64,000 bases of DNA from contig LJTT01000009.1 of NCBI GenBank assembly GCA_001303585.1, positions 1 through 64,000 of the forward strand, in the 5' to 3' direction. The position numbers and the translations under genes are program-made. This DNA is from Betaproteobacteria bacterium SG8_41. Lineage in GTDB: Bacteria > Pseudomonadota > Gammaproteobacteria > Burkholderiales > SG8-41. The notes below the pieces were generated by a model. That model was given only the letters and a program-made list of their open reading frames with translations. It made no database searches and had not been told where the DNA came from. This document shows, one piece after another, positions 17,461 through 28,290 of the stretch (position 1 is the first letter of the stretch; each line of letters begins with the position of its first letter).

Positions 17461-17559
17461 GTTCAACGTTCCCTGTTCAGAGTTCAGGGTTCAAGGTTCA
17501 ACGTCAAAACCTAAAACGTGGAACGCGGAAATTTGAACCCGGAACTTTGAGCCCGGGAC
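17461..17559. repeat. Heptad palindrome between mreB and mreC
   Basis: Seven GTTCNNN-type heptads (17461-17509), one base, then seven NNNGAAC-type heptads (17511-17559), all in strict phase. The two arms face each other and make a near 100-bp imperfect palindrome. It starts 8 bases after the mreB stop and ends 3 bases before the mreC ATG (minus strand), so it fills the only large gap of the mre operon and would fold in the operon mRNA. Confidence 0.9.
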
Positions 17560-17567
17560 ACGCGACG

Positions 17568-18623
<1,056 letters not shown>

Positions 18624-18633
18624 CTAAAAGGAT

Positions 18634-18661
18634 TTGATGCTGCGCATCAGGCGGTTATGAT
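18634..18661 (+). promoter_or_regulatory. Likely gatC promoter
   Basis: TTGATG (18634-18639), a 16-base spacer and TATGAT (18656-18661) make a fair sigma-70 promoter pointing to gatCAB. CCGCCT and AGGCGG (18620-18655) form an inverted repeat with an inner GATGC/GCATC stem in the same 92-bp divergent spacer shared with mreB. Confidence 0.45.
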
Positions 18662-18703
18662 ACCCTATGCAGCTTCGATTTTTAAGTCGTTTTGCGGTGC
18701 TCG

Positions 18704-18991
18704 ATGGCGCTGACGCTGGATGATGTGAAGCGCGTGGCCCACCTGGCCCGGATCGCGGTCGATGAGGCGGAAGCACAGGCCGTGCTGGACCAGTTGAACG
18801 GGGTCTTTCTGCTGATTGCGGAGATGCGGGCAGTCGACACCCGCGGGGTCGAGCCGATGTCCCATGCGCTCGATGTCACGCAGCGCCTGCGTGCGGACGC
18901 GGTGACCGAGCCCGACCAGCATGACCTTTTTCAAGCGGTCGCGCCTCACGTCGAGGACGCCCTCTACCTCGTTCCGAAGGTCATTGAATAG
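18704..18991 (+). CDS. gatC: Aspartyl/glutamyl-tRNA amidotransferase subunit C
   Basis: 95-residue small subunit of the GatCAB complex, which converts misacylated Glu-tRNA(Gln) and/or Asp-tRNA(Asn) to the amide forms. Shows [32 protein letters not shown] and [12 protein letters not shown] at 18704 chosen; TTG at 18692 only adds four residues. First gene of gatCAB. Confidence 0.95.
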   Translation: MALTLDDVKRVAHLARIAVDEAEAQAVLDQLNGVFLLIAEMRAVDTRGVEPMSHALDVTQRLRADAVTEPDQHDLFQAVAPHVEDALYLVPKVIE

Positions 18992-19058
18992 TTGAGGCGT
19001 GCGGCTCCCGAGGCCGTCGCGCCCCGGCCCGGCCCCGTTACCCGGCGCTCACAGATCG

Positions 19059-20516
19059 ATGCACAACGCCACTATCAGCAGCCTCGCCGCGGAGCTTGCC
19101 AGCCGCCGGCTGTCCAGCGTGGAGCTGACGCGCCATTTTCTGCATAGAATCAAGCAGCTGAATGAGCGCTACAACTGTTTCGTCACGCTCGACGAGGCGC
19201 GCAGCCTGCAGCAGGCGCAAGCCGCCGACGGGTTGAGGGCGGAGGGGCGCGCGGGCCCGCTCACCGGTATTCCGCTCGCTCAGAAGGACATCTTCTGCGC
19301 CCGTGGCTGGCGCACGACCTGCGCGTCCAAAATGCTCTCGAACTTCGTTTCCCCGTACGACGCGCATGTGGTGGAGCAGTTCAATGCGGCCGGTGCGGTC
19401 ATTCTGGGCAAGACCAACATGGACGAGTTCGCCATGGGCTCGTCGAACGAGAACTCTTGCTTCGGTCCGGTCCGGAACCCATGGAAGGAGGATGCAGTGC
19501 CGGGGGGCAGTTCCGGGGGGTCGGCCGTCGCGGTGGCCGCCCGGCTCGCGCCGGGAGCCACTGCGACCGACACCGGGGGGTCCATCCGGCAGCCGGCGGC
19601 TCTGACCGGGATTTGCGGACTGAAGCCGACTTATGGGGTGGTTTCCCGCTACGGCATGATCGCCTTTGCCTCCAGCCTTGACCAGGGCGGCCCCATGGCG
19701 CGCACCGCCGGCGACCTTGCGTTGATGCTGAACGTCATGGCCGGCTTCGATGCGCGCGATTCCACTTCGCTCGAGCGCGAGCGCGAGGACTATACGCGCG
19801 GCCTCGGGCAGTCGATCCGCGGCATGAAGGTCGGGCTGCCCCGCGAGTTCTTCGCCGAAGGCGCGTCCGCTGCCGTGACGAAGGCGGTCGATGCCGCGAT
19901 AACCGAGCTGCGCAAGCTTGGCTGCGAAACGGTCGAGGTGAGCCTGCCGAACATGAAGCTTTCCGTGCCCGTCTACTACGTGCTCGCGCCGGCCGAAGCT
20001 TCGAGCAACCTGGCGCGTTATGACGGCGTGCGCTACGGGTATCGCGCTCCGGACTACGCGGATTTGACCGATATGTACAAGAAGACGCGGGCGCAGGGCT
20101 TTGGCGCGGAGGTCAAGCGCCGCATCTTGATCGGGACCTATGTGCTTTCCCACGGCTACTACGATGCTTACTACATCCAGGCGCAGAAAGTGCGCCGGCT
20201 GATCGCGCGCGACTTCGCCGAGGCGTTCAAGGCGTGCGATGTCATCATGGGACCGACCAGCCCGACGACTGCATTCCGGATCGGAGAGAAGGCGGGCGAC
20301 CCGGTGCAAATGTATCTGTCCGATATCTACACCATCGCTGTCAATCTGGCAGGCCTGCCCGGTATGTCGATTCCCTGCGGCTTGGACGGCGACGGACTGC
20401 CCGTCGGATTGCAGATCATCGGCAATTACTTTGCAGAAGCCAGGATGCTCAATGTCGCGCATCAGTATCAGCAGGCGACGGATTGGCATATGCGGATGCC
20501 TCCCGGCATCCAGTGA
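19059..20516 (+). CDS. gatA: Aspartyl/glutamyl-tRNA amidotransferase subunit A
   Basis: 485-residue amidase-signature enzyme that releases ammonia from glutamine for the amidotransferase. The Ser-cisSer-Lys triad is seen in QKDIF (Lys), [11 protein letters not shown] and [17 protein letters not shown] at 19059 gives the family N terminus [13 protein letters not shown]. Its TGA stop is the first three bases of a TGATGAG heptad array, so the gene end and repeat are fused. Confidence 0.96.
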   Translation: MHNATISSLAAELASRRLSSVELTRHFLHRIKQLNERYNCFVTLDEARSLQQAQAADGLRAEGRAGPLTGIPLAQKDIFCARGWRTTCASKMLSNFVSPYDAHVVEQFNAAGAVILGKTNMDEFAMGSSNENSCFGPVRNPWKEDAVPGGSSGGSAVAVAARLAPGATATDTGGSIRQPAALTGICGLKPTYGVVSRYGMIAFASSLDQGGPMARTAGDLALMLNVMAGFDARDSTSLEREREDYTRGLGQSIRGMKVGLPREFFAEGASAAVTKAVDAAITELRKLGCETVEVSLPNMKLSVPVYYVLAPAEASSNLARYDGVRYGYRAPDYADLTDMYKKTRAQGFGAEVKRRILIGTYVLSHGYYDAYYIQAQKVRRLIARDFAEAFKACDVIMGPTSPTTAFRIGEKAGDPVQMYLSDIYTIAVNLAGLPGMSIPCGLDGDGLPVGLQIIGNYFAEARMLNVAHQYQQATDWHMRMPPGIQ

Positions 20517-20648
20517 TGAGTGACGAGTGATGAGTGATGAGTGATGAGTGATGAGTGGAAAATCGTCGCTCCGCCCGCGCGGAGCGCGCACGGGTGGTGT
20601 GGGGCAAGGACAGCACCCGGTCACCCATCACCCATCACCCATCACGCT
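20514..20648. repeat. Heptad repeat locus between gatA and gatB
   Basis: Six TGATGAG/TGACGAG heptads in phase (20514-20555) beginning with the gatA stop codon. After a 65-base core with a GC-rich hairpin (CCGCCCGCGCGGAGCG region), three TCACCCA heptads and one TCACGCT (20621-20648) form the opposing arm; TGATG pairs with CATCA at every step. The second arm ends 17 bases before the gatB ATG. Confidence 0.9.
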
Positions 20649-20665
20649 CCGCGGAGCGAAGCAAA

Positions 20666-22093
20666 ATGAAGTGGGAAACGGTCATCGGCATCGAGACGCA
20701 CGCCCAGCTCTCGACGAAGTCCAAGATCTTCTCGGGCGCGGCCACCGCGTTTGGCGCGGCGCCAAACACGCAAGCGTGCGCGGTGGACATCGCGCTGCCT
20801 GGCGTGCTGCCGGTGGCGAACCGGGAGGCGGTTGCCAAGGCGGTGCGTTTCGGTCTGGCCGTCGGCGCCAGCATCAACCGCCGCTCGATATTTGCGCGCA
20901 AGAACTACTTCTATCCCGACCTTCCGAAGGGCTACCAGATCAGCCAGTACGAAACGCCGATCGTTCAAGGTGGCGCCCTTGCGATCTTCGTGGACGGCGC
21001 CGAAAAAATCGTGCGGCTGACGCGCGCGCACCTGGAAGAGGACGCCGGCAAGTCGCTTCACGAGGGCTTCCACGATTTCACGGGTATCGACCTCAACCGC
21101 GCCGGCACGCCCCTGCTCGAGATCGTCTCCGAGCCCGATCTGAGGAGCGCACAGGAGGCGGTCGCCTATGCCAGGGGGCTGCACGCGCTCGTGCGCTGGA
21201 TCGACATTTGCGACGGCAACATGCAGGAGGGCTCGTTCCGCTGCGATGCCAACGTTTCGGTGCGGCCCGCGGGCTCGGACACGCTCGGCACGCGCTCCGA
21301 GATCAAGAATCTCAACTCCTTCCGTTTTCTCGAGCGTGCGATCGAGTTTGAGGTGCGACGCCAGATCGAGATCATCGAGGACGGCGGCACGATTGTGCAG
21401 GAGACGCGCCTCTACGACGCGGGACGCGACGAGACGCGCTCGATGCGCACCAAAGAGGACGCCCACGATTATCGTTATTTCCCCGACCCTGATCTCTTGC
21501 CGCTCTCGGTCGAGCAGGCCTGGGTCGAGGAGATTCGTTCCGCGATGCCTGAGCTTCCGCAAGCGAAGCGCAGCGCATTTGTGGCGCTTGGCTTGTCGCC
21601 CTATCAGGCCGGCGTGCTGACGGCGAGCCGCGAACTGGCGGAATATTCCGCGGCGGCCTTCGCGGGCGCGGCGGCCCCGGCAGAACTCGCCAACTGGATC
21701 ACGGGCGCCCTCAGCGCGCGGCTCAACGATGAGGGTCTGGATATCACTGCCAGCCGGATTACGCCGGCCCAGCTGAGGGCGCTTGCCGCCCGCATCTCGG
21801 ACGGCACGCTCTCGGGCAAGATGGCGAGGGAGGTGTTCGACGCCGTCTGGGCCGGAGAAGGCGACCCTGATGCCATCATCGCGAAGCGCGGCCTGAAGCA
21901 GATCTCGGACAGCAGCGAGCTCGAGAAGATCTGCGACGAGGTAATCGCTGGCAACGCGCGGCAGGTCGAGGACTACCGCTCCGGGAAAGACAAGGCATTC
22001 AACTCGCTCGTGGGTCAGGTAATGAAGGCGACCAGGGGCAAGGCGAACCCCCAGCAGGTGAGCGAGATCCTGAAGCGCAGGCTCGCCGGCTAG
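20666..22093 (+). CDS. gatB: Aspartyl/glutamyl-tRNA amidotransferase subunit B
   Basis: 475-residue tRNA-binding kinase-like subunit that activates the misacylated tRNA. N terminus [23 protein letters not shown], then [36 protein letters not shown], and the C-terminal YqeY domain ([18 protein letters not shown]). ATG at 20666 is the standard start. The frame remains open upstream through the repeat to 20555, but that extension is translated repeat. Confidence 0.96.
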   Translation: MKWETVIGIETHAQLSTKSKIFSGAATAFGAAPNTQACAVDIALPGVLPVANREAVAKAVRFGLAVGASINRRSIFARKNYFYPDLPKGYQISQYETPIVQGGALAIFVDGAEKIVRLTRAHLEEDAGKSLHEGFHDFTGIDLNRAGTPLLEIVSEPDLRSAQEAVAYARGLHALVRWIDICDGNMQEGSFRCDANVSVRPAGSDTLGTRSEIKNLNSFRFLERAIEFEVRRQIEIIEDGGTIVQETRLYDAGRDETRSMRTKEDAHDYRYFPDPDLLPLSVEQAWVEEIRSAMPELPQAKRSAFVALGLSPYQAGVLTASRELAEYSAAAFAGAAAPAELANWITGALSARLNDEGLDITASRITPAQLRALAARISDGTLSGKMAREVFDAVWAGEGDPDAIIAKRGLKQISDSSELEKICDEVIAGNARQVEDYRSGKDKAFNSLVGQVMKATRGKANPQQVSEILKRRLAG

Positions 22094-22123
22094 GGGGCGC
22101 CGGACAAGCTGCCTGATGAGCGG

Positions 22124-22807
22124 CTAGTAGGTCCTGGCCGAACCCGCCGAGGTCGAGGCTTCGCCGGTCAACGTGCGAAAGCGCTGTTTCTGCGCATCGA
22201 AACGCGAGCGGATGGCGTCCATGTCTTTCTCCCGGCTCGTGATGCGTTGCTGCAGGCGCCTCTGCTCGGCAGTAGTGCTTTCCAATTCCTTTTTCAAGGC
22301 GGGAAGGCGGTCCGCGAGGTTCTCGTCCTTTTCCGCGATCTCGCGCCGCGCCTCGAGATCGGCGCGGCGCTCCTTCGCGTTCTTCAAGGCAACGTCGAGC
22401 TGTTTGATCTGAGCCTCCACTTGCTCGAGCTCGCGGTCGCGTCGATCGTCAATTTCCCGCTCGCTCGTGTAGGTTGCGAGGAGCGCGTGATCCCGGCGCT
22501 TCTGCTCGGCCAGGCGCCGGCTTTCCTCGGCCCTTTGCTTGGCTAGCTCCCGCTCCCGCGCCTGCCGCCGCTCCGCCTCTTCCACCGTTTCCGTCGTTTT
22601 GCGTGTGACACCGCGGCTGTCCAATTCCTTGGTGGCGCTTTCGTGGAACTCGGGGGGCACCCTGTCGCCGCAGCCCACGACCTTGCCGCTGGCGTCTTTC
22701 CAGCAGATGATCCTGCCTGCCGCTCCTGCATCGGGCAGAGCACCAGAACATACGATCAACGCGGTTACCGCAGCGGCAACAAACAGGCGTGAGCGCTTTT
22801 CAAGCAT
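22124..22807 (-). CDS. DUF4124-like periplasmic coiled-coil protein
   Basis: 227 residues: signal peptide (ending near ALPDAGAA), a short DUF4124-like domain ([23 protein letters not shown]), then a long charged coiled coil from about residue 70 to 205 ([27 protein letters not shown]...). Probably periplasmic and structural; function unknown. Overlaps the pyrE end by 8 bases, so it is the second gene of a pyrE operon. Confidence 0.75.
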   Translation of the reverse strand: MLEKRSRLFVAAAVTALIVCSGALPDAGAAGRIICWKDASGKVVGCGDRVPPEFHESATKELDSRGVTRKTTETVEEAERRQARERELAKQRAEESRRLAEQKRRDHALLATYTSEREIDDRRDRELEQVEAQIKQLDVALKNAKERRADLEARREIAEKDENLADRLPALKKELESTTAEQRRLQQRITSREKDMDAIRSRFDAQKQRFRTLTGEASTSAGSARTY

Positions 22808-23453
22808 CGGCCGTCACTCCATAGGAATTACGGTAACGGGCAACCGCCGCGAGGTCGCGTGCGCGTCGCGGATCGGCCTTCAGGAATCCAACCAGATCGT
22901 CGAGTGTGGCGATGCTGATCACGGGAATATTATATCGGGTGCGCACTTCCTGGACCGCGGACAAATTACCGCTTCCGCGCTCCATTCGGTCAAGCGCGAT
23001 CAGCACGCCGCACGGCGTGGCGCCCGCGGCGCGGATGAGCTCGACGGATTCGCGCACCGAGGTGCCCGCCGATATGACATCGTCCACAATCAGCACGCGG
23101 CCGGCGAGCGGCGCCCCGACCACGCTGCCACCTTCCCCATGGTCCTTGGCTTCCTTGCGGTTGAAGCTGTAGGGCACGTCACGCCCGGTGTCTGCCAGCG
23201 CAATCGCCGTGGCTGCGACCAGCGGAATGCCCTTGTATGCCGGCCCGAAGAGCATGTCGAATTCGATGCCGCCCGCAACAATCGCTTTCGCGTAGAATTG
23301 GGCGAGCCGTTTCAGCGCCGCGCCGTCATGAAACAGGCCGGCATCGAAGAAATAGGGCGAAACGCGGCCCGCCTTGGTCTTGTATTCACCGAAGCGCAGC
23401 ACGTTCTGCTCGATCGTGAACTGGATGAACTCCTGCCTGAAATCAGACGGCAT
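22800..23453 (-). CDS. pyrE: Orotate phosphoribosyltransferase
   Basis: 217 residues, normal length. Makes OMP from orotate and PRPP in pyrimidine synthesis. Shows [42 protein letters not shown] and the PRPP loop [17 protein letters not shown]. Divergent from xthA with a 92-bp spacer. Confidence 0.96.
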   Translation of the reverse strand: MPSDFRQEFIQFTIEQNVLRFGEYKTKAGRVSPYFFDAGLFHDGAALKRLAQFYAKAIVAGGIEFDMLFGPAYKGIPLVAATAIALADTGRDVPYSFNRKEAKDHGEGGSVVGAPLAGRVLIVDDVISAGTSVRESVELIRAAGATPCGVLIALDRMERGSGNLSAVQEVRTRYNIPVISIATLDDLVGFLKADPRRARDLAAVARYRNSYGVTADA

Positions 23454-23545
23454 ATCCGATTCCCGGTGGCCGCTGTGCGAGCTGACCGTGGCGCTGGCCA
23501 GGCGCCCGGTCGAGTGAGCCGCGATCGGTTGTTATTCGTGACACC

Positions 23546-24331
23546 GTGAAAATTATAACGCTGAACGTCAACGGCATCCGCTCCGCGACGCGCCGGGGGT
23601 TTTTCTCGTGGCTGAAGCGCCAGCGCGCGGACGTGGTTTGCGTCCAGGAGATCAAGGCCCAGGCCGCCGATATGACGCCGGAAATGGTCAAAGCCGGGGG
23701 ACTCGCGGGATTCTTCCACTTCGCGGAGAAGAAGGGCTACAGCGGCGTCGGTCTTTACTGCCGGCGGGCGCCGGACCGCGTCATCGAGGGGCTCGGAATT
23801 CGTGACATCGACCGCGAGGGGCGTTACGTCCGCGTGGACTTCGGGCGACTGAGCGTCATCTCGGTCTACCTTCCTTCCGGGTCCGCGGGCGCGCACCGGC
23901 AGGCGATCAAGTTCCGCTTCATGGACGAGTTCTTCCCCCACCTCAGGGCCCTCAGGCGCAGCGGCCGCGAGGTGCTTCTGTGCGGGGACTGGAACATTGC
24001 TCACAAGGAGATCGATCTCAGAAACTGGCGCGGCAACCGGAATAATTCCGGCTTCCTGCCGGAGGAGCGCGCCTGGTTGACGCGTGTGTTCGACGAGCTC
24101 GGGTGGGTCGACGTCTTCCGGCGCGTCGATCCTCGCCCCGACCAGTACACCTGGTGGTCCAACCGCGGCCAGGCGTGGGCCAAGAACGTCGGATGGCGCA
24201 TCGACTATCACATCGCGACGCCGAAGCTGGCCGCGGTCGCGCGGCGTGCCGCCATTTACAAGGCGCACCGGTTTTCCGACCACGCGCCGCTCACCATCGA
24301 CTACGATTACTCTCCATGGGAGGCGGGATGA
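23546..24331 (+). CDS. xthA: Exodeoxyribonuclease III / AP endonuclease
   Basis: 261 residues. Removes nucleotides from 3' ends and cuts at abasic sites. Catalytic features: NVNGIRSATRRGFF, VQEIKAQ (metal Glu), CGDWNIAHKEIDLRN, and C-terminal WRIDYHIATP and FSDHAPLTIDY. The start is GTG at 23546. Next to pyrE in many Betaproteobacteria. Ends with a 4-base overlap with the channel gene. Confidence 0.94.
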   Translation: MKIITLNVNGIRSATRRGFFSWLKRQRADVVCVQEIKAQAADMTPEMVKAGGLAGFFHFAEKKGYSGVGLYCRRAPDRVIEGLGIRDIDREGRYVRVDFGRLSVISVYLPSGSAGAHRQAIKFRFMDEFFPHLRALRRSGREVLLCGDWNIAHKEIDLRNWRGNRNNSGFLPEERAWLTRVFDELGWVDVFRRVDPRPDQYTWWSNRGQAWAKNVGWRIDYHIATPKLAAVARRAAIYKAHRFSDHAPLTIDYDYSPWEAG

Positions 24332-25164
24332 AGCACGAAATCTTCGGACTCGATGCTTTCTCGCCGACGGAGATCGCGCAACGAGTGGAATCCGTCGGGG
24401 TCACGAAGGCGAGGCTGCCCCTGCTCTCGATGTGCATGCTGGGCGTTCTCGCCGGCGGTTTCATCGGGCTCGGCGCGATGTATTCGGTGCTCGTCACGAG
24501 CGACGCCTCGCTTGGTTTTGGCCTGTCGCGCCTGCTGGGGGGCATCACCTTTTCGATGGGGCTCATCCTGGTCGTGATTGCGGGCGCCGAGCTTTTCACC
24601 GGGAACAATCTGCTTGCGATGGCGTGGGCGGACGGCCGAATTTCGACTGGCGAGGTGCTTTACAACTGGGCCGTCGTTGCCGTGTCCAATTTTGCCGGCG
24701 CGGCCGGCCTTGCGCTGATCATCTACTGGTCGGGCCATCCGGAGATGAACGGCGGGGCCGTCGGCGCCCAGTACGTCGCGATCGCCGCGGCGAAATGCTC
24801 GATGCCGGTCTGGGAGGCATTTTTCAGGGGCGTGCTCTGCAACTTTCTCGTCTGCATTGCCGTGTGGATGGCCATGGCGGGGCGGTCGGTCACCGACAAG
24901 GTCCTCGCCATCGTTTTTCCGATCTCGGCCTTCGTCGCCGCGGGGTTCGAGCACAGCATCGCGAACATGTACCTCATTCCGCTCGCGATGCTCCTGCGCG
25001 ACGGGATGGCGTTCCCGGTACAGGGGGGCGATGCGATCAGCTGGGCTGGATTCGCGCGCAACCTGGTGCCCGTGATATTGGGCAACTTGGTCGGGGGCAG
25101 CGTGCTGGTGGCGCTTGTCTACCACGTCATCTACCGGCGGGGTTCGCGGGGAGAGCGTGCATGA
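24328..25164 (+). CDS. Formate/nitrite transporter (FNT) family channel
   Basis: 278-residue six-helix inner-membrane protein. Features: N-terminal DAFSPTEIAQRVESVGVTKA, GGFIGLGAMYSVLV, AGAELFTGNNLLAMAW, NFLVCIAVWMA and FEHSIANMYLIPL, all typical of FocA/NirC. Moves formate, nitrite or similar small anions. Begins inside the xthA stop (ATGA) and ends inside the ampG start (ATGA), so it is tightly embedded between two unrelated genes. Substrate not decided by the sequence. Confidence 0.88.
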   Translation: MKHEIFGLDAFSPTEIAQRVESVGVTKARLPLLSMCMLGVLAGGFIGLGAMYSVLVTSDASLGFGLSRLLGGITFSMGLILVVIAGAELFTGNNLLAMAWADGRISTGEVLYNWAVVAVSNFAGAAGLALIIYWSGHPEMNGGAVGAQYVAIAAAKCSMPVWEAFFRGVLCNFLVCIAVWMAMAGRSVTDKVLAIVFPISAFVAAGFEHSIANMYLIPLAMLLRDGMAFPVQGGDAISWAGFARNLVPVILGNLVGGSVLVALVYHVIYRRGSRGERA

Positions 25165-26429
25165 CCGGCGCGGTGCGGCCCGCCGACTATCTGAAGGTCT
25201 TCACCAACCGCCGCATCGCGGCGGTGTTGCTGCTCGGTTTTGCCTCGGGGCTGCCGCTGGCGCTCACGGCGGGCACGCTGCAGGCGTGGCTTGCAGTGGA
25301 GAACGTCGATATCACGACGATCGGTTTGTTCACGCTGGCGGGCCAGCCCTATATCTACAAATTTCTGTGGGCCCCGTTCATGGACCGTTTTGTTCCGCCG
25401 ATTTTTGGGCGCAGGCGAGGCTGGATCCTGATCGCGCAGCTTGGGCTGCTCGCTACGATCGCTTTCATGGGGACGCTCTCGCCGCGCGAGACGCCATGGC
25501 TGCTGGGCGGGACCGCGCTTGTGGTGGCCTTCCTCTCGGCGTCGCAGGACGTCGTGATCGACGCCTATCGCACCGATGTGCTACACGAAACCGAGCGCGG
25601 CGCGGGAGCCGCGATCTCGGTCATGGGTTATCGCATCGCCATGCTCGTCTCGGGCGGGCTCGCACTCGTGCTTGCGGACCAGGTCCTCGGCTGGAGCGGC
25701 ATGTACTTCCTGATGGCGTCGCTGATGGTCATTGGAATGGTAGCGACCTGGTTCGCGCCCGAGCCGGAGGACGCGGGGCGCGCCCCGGCAACGCTCGTTG
25801 CCGCATTCGTCGAGCCGCTGCGCGAATTCCTGACGCGTAACGGCGCGTGGCTGCTCCTGCTCTTGATCGTGCTCTACAAGCTTGGCGATGCCTTCGCCGG
25901 CACCCTCACCACTGCCTTTCTCATTCGCGGGGTCGGTTTCTCCGCCACGGACGTGGGCGCGATCAACAAGGCGCTCGGCCTTGCCGCGACCATCACGGGA
26001 GCGCTCGTGGGCGGCGCCTGGATGGCGGGACTCGGCCTCTACCGTGCGCTGATGATCTTCGGCGTTCTGCAAGCCCTGACGAACCTTGGGTTCATGGCGC
26101 TCGCCATGGCGGGCAAGAGTTACTCGCTCATGGTCGCGGCCGTGGCCGCAGAGAATATGTGCGGCGGGATGGGAACGGCCGCGTTCGTGGCGCTGCTGAT
26201 GTCGTTGTGCAATCATCGTTTCTCCGCGACTCAATACGCGCTGCTCTCCGCACTCGCGGCGGTGGGTCGCGTCTACGTCGGCCCGGCTTCGGGCTATCTT
26301 GTGGCGGCGCTCGGCTGGGCCCCGTTCTTCTTCTTCACGTTCCTGATCGCGCTGCCGGGGTTGTGGCTGCTTTGGCTGCTTCGGGCCCGGCTTGAACCCG
26401 CCCCTCCTCGGGCGGCGGTTGCGCCGTAA
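25161..26429 (+). CDS. ampG: MFS muropeptide permease, AmpG family
   Basis: 422 residues with about 12 membrane helices. FASGLPLALTAGTLQAWL, KFLWAPFMDRF, SASQDVVIDAYRTD and GYRIAMLVSGGLALVLAD are AmpG signatures. Imports anhydromuropeptides released during wall turnover. ATG at 25161 overlaps the FNT stop. The frame is open far upstream (to 24084), but only the part from here is AmpG. Confidence 0.9.
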   Translation: MTGAVRPADYLKVFTNRRIAAVLLLGFASGLPLALTAGTLQAWLAVENVDITTIGLFTLAGQPYIYKFLWAPFMDRFVPPIFGRRRGWILIAQLGLLATIAFMGTLSPRETPWLLGGTALVVAFLSASQDVVIDAYRTDVLHETERGAGAAISVMGYRIAMLVSGGLALVLADQVLGWSGMYFLMASLMVIGMVATWFAPEPEDAGRAPATLVAAFVEPLREFLTRNGAWLLLLLIVLYKLGDAFAGTLTTAFLIRGVGFSATDVGAINKALGLAATITGALVGGAWMAGLGLYRALMIFGVLQALTNLGFMALAMAGKSYSLMVAAVAAENMCGGMGTAAFVALLMSLCNHRFSATQYALLSALAAVGRVYVGPASGYLVAALGWAPFFFFTFLIALPGLWLLWLLRARLEPAPPRAAVAP

Positions 26430-26544
26430 TGCTCGTCGGTCGCGGCGCACGTGCTCAAAACGCTCAAGGGATCATAGCCGGCAGCGTGCCAGGCGCAGAA
26501 GGGGTCGGTACACTGCGGGCGTGCGGAGGGCCGCGCGAAGAATT

Positions 26545-26579
26545 ACCATCCACCATTCACGAATCACGATTCACGGGTT
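26545..26579. repeat. Single-arm heptad array before the FAH-family gene
   Basis: ACCATTC, ACGAATC, ACGATTC-type heptads in phase over five units, ending 15 bases before the next ATG. No clear opposing arm was found in the 165-bp spacer after ampG. Confidence 0.65.
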
Positions 26580-26594
26580 TTAGGGGGAAATGAA

Positions 26595-27488
26595 ATGCGA
26601 CTTGTAACATTCTCGCCGCAAGCTGGCGGCGCACCGCGCGTCGGCATGCTGCGCGACGGTGACGAGGTGATCGACCTTACGCACGTGGGCGGCAACCCGC
26701 CATTCGATCCGGCGGACATGGTTTCTCTCATCGCGGCGGGAGGGAAGGCGCTATCGTGGCTGCGGGACATCGCGTCGAAGGGCAAGGACCTTGTGGCGCT
26801 CGACCAGGTGCGGCTGCATGCGCCGATCCCGCGCCCGTCCAAGAACGTCTACTGCGTGGGCTGGAATTACCTCGACCATTTCCAGGAAGGGGCAAAAGCG
26901 CGCCCGCAAAAAGTCGACCTTCCGGAGCACCCCGCGTTCTTTTCAAAGGCCGCGACCTCGGTGACGGGGCCTCGCGATGCGATCCCGTTCGATGCCGGCG
27001 TGTCCAGACAGATCGACTGGGAAGTGGAGCTCGGGCTCATCATCGGACCGGGGGGCAAGAACATCCCGGAGGCCGAGGCCATGGAGCACGTTTTCGGCTA
27101 CACCGTCATCAATGACGTCTCGGCGCGCGATATACAGCGCCGGCACAACCAATGGTTCAAGGGAAAGAGCCTGGACGGCTCATGTCCAATGGGTCCCTGG
27201 ATCGTCACGGCCGACGCGGTAAAGGATCCGGACAACCTGCGCCTGAGAACACGGGTGAACGGCGCCGTCAAGCAGGATTCAAGCACGAGCTATCTCTACT
27301 TCAAGCTGCCGCGCATCATCGCAGAACTCTCGCTCGGACTGACGCTCGAGCCCGGCGACATCATTGCCACCGGCACGCCGTCCGGGGTCGGCTACGCGCG
27401 CACGCCGCCCGAGTTCCTCAAGCCCGGAGACGTGCTGGAGACGGAAGTCGAGGGAATCGGGTTGCTCCGCAATCGGATCGGCGCCTAG
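26595..27488 (+). CDS. Fumarylacetoacetate hydrolase (FAH) family protein
   Basis: 297 residues. A small N-terminal domain (residues 1-75) and the FAH catalytic domain: VYCVGWNYLDHF, DWEVELGLIIG with metal-binding acidic residues, GYTVINDVSARDIQ, FKGKSLDGSCPMGPW and GDIIATGTPSGVGYAR. Family members hydrolyse or decarboxylate 2-oxo acids such as acylpyruvates; substrate unknown here. AGGGGGAAATGAA precedes the ATG. Confidence 0.88.
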   Translation: MRLVTFSPQAGGAPRVGMLRDGDEVIDLTHVGGNPPFDPADMVSLIAAGGKALSWLRDIASKGKDLVALDQVRLHAPIPRPSKNVYCVGWNYLDHFQEGAKARPQKVDLPEHPAFFSKAATSVTGPRDAIPFDAGVSRQIDWEVELGLIIGPGGKNIPEAEAMEHVFGYTVINDVSARDIQRRHNQWFKGKSLDGSCPMGPWIVTADAVKDPDNLRLRTRVNGAVKQDSSTSYLYFKLPRIIAELSLGLTLEPGDIIATGTPSGVGYARTPPEFLKPGDVLETEVEGIGLLRNRIGA

Positions 27489-27506
27489 CCGCCGATCCGA
27501 TGATAG

Positions 27507-27668
27507 TGGTGATGAGGTAATGGTGATGAGGTGATGGTGATGAGGTGATGGTGATGAGGTGATGGTGATGAGGTGATGGTGATAGGAGTTCTGCAAACCG
27601 GATTACATGATCAGCTCTTATCACCAGTAATCATCACCATTTCTCATCACCAGTACTCGTCACCATTT
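27507..27668. repeat. Composite heptad locus between FAH gene and metW (convergent)
   Basis: Eleven heptads alternate TGGTGAT and GAGGTGA (27507-27583), making a 14-base higher-order unit. After about 34 bases the opposing arm has TCACCA boxes every 13 bases (27618-27668), complementary to TGGTGA. Strand bias is strong: the left arm is nearly free of C, the right arm nearly free of G. It lies between convergent genes. Confidence 0.88.
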
Positions 27669-27687
27669 CGCGCCTCCGCGCGAGCAG

Positions 27688-28290
27688 TCAGGCGCGCTGG
27701 AAGCGGTAGACGGCGAGCGCGCCCCGGAGATTGGGCAGAAATGAAACCGCGCTTCCGTTGGTGATCACCTTGCGCTCGAGGATGCGCATCTCCTGCGCAC
27801 GGCAGAAATCCTCGAAGTCGGTGATCGTGCAGAGATGAATATTGGGCGTGTCGTACCACTGGAAGGGTAGGTTGTCGGAGACGGGCATCTTTCCGAGCGC
27901 GACCTGAAATCGGTTTTTCCAGTAGCCGAAATTCGGGAACGTCACGATGCCCTCGCGTCCGACGCGCAGCATTTCGCGCACGATGCGCTCGCTGTGTCGC
28001 ACGGCCTGCAGCGTTTGCGACAGGATGACATAGTCGAACGCGCGGTTCTCGAAGTCGGACAGCCCGCTCTCGAGATCGCTCTGGATCACATTTACGCCGT
28101 TCCGGACGCACGCCAGCACGCCCGCTTCATCGATCTCGACCCCATAACCGGATGCATTGCGCTCGCGCCAGAGATACCTGAGCAGCGTTCCATCGCCGCA
28201 GCCGAGGTCGAGCACGCGCGAACCGGGCCGCACCCACTCGGCAATTGCCGCGTAATCCGGCCGCTGCATCCCGTTGCCGTTGGGCTTCAT
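27688..28290 (-). CDS. metW: Methionine biosynthesis protein MetW
   Basis: 200-residue methyltransferase-fold protein: VLDLGCGDGTLLRYL, NVIQSDLESGLSDF, DYVILSQTLQAV and FPNFGYWKNRFQ. MetW works with MetX in homoserine acylation in many Proteobacteria. Its ATG overlaps the metX stop by 1 base, so both are governed by the SAM-II leader. Confidence 0.94.
   Translation of the reverse strand: MKPNGNGMQRPDYAAIAEWVRPGSRVLDLGCGDGTLLRYLWRERNASGYGVEIDEAGVLACVRNGVNVIQSDLESGLSDFENRAFDYVILSQTLQAVRHSERIVREMLRVGREGIVTFPNFGYWKNRFQVALGKMPVSDNLPFQWYDTPNIHLCTITDFEDFCRAQEMRILERKVITNGSAVSFLPNLRGALAVYRFQRA

Noticed and set aside
20514-20648. CRISPR array
   Set aside because: Units of 7 bases with no unique spacers and no cas genes in the window; tandem repeats, not repeat-spacer structure.
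20555-20665. N-terminal extension of gatB
   Set aside because: The extra 37 codons are translated repeat sequence (THHPS-type peptide); GatB proteins begin at MKWETVIG.
24084-25160. 781-codon open frame that continues upstream of ampG
   Set aside because: The upstream part overlaps xthA and the FNT gene in another frame and has Arg/Gly-rich shadow composition. AmpG homology starts at the ATG at 25161.
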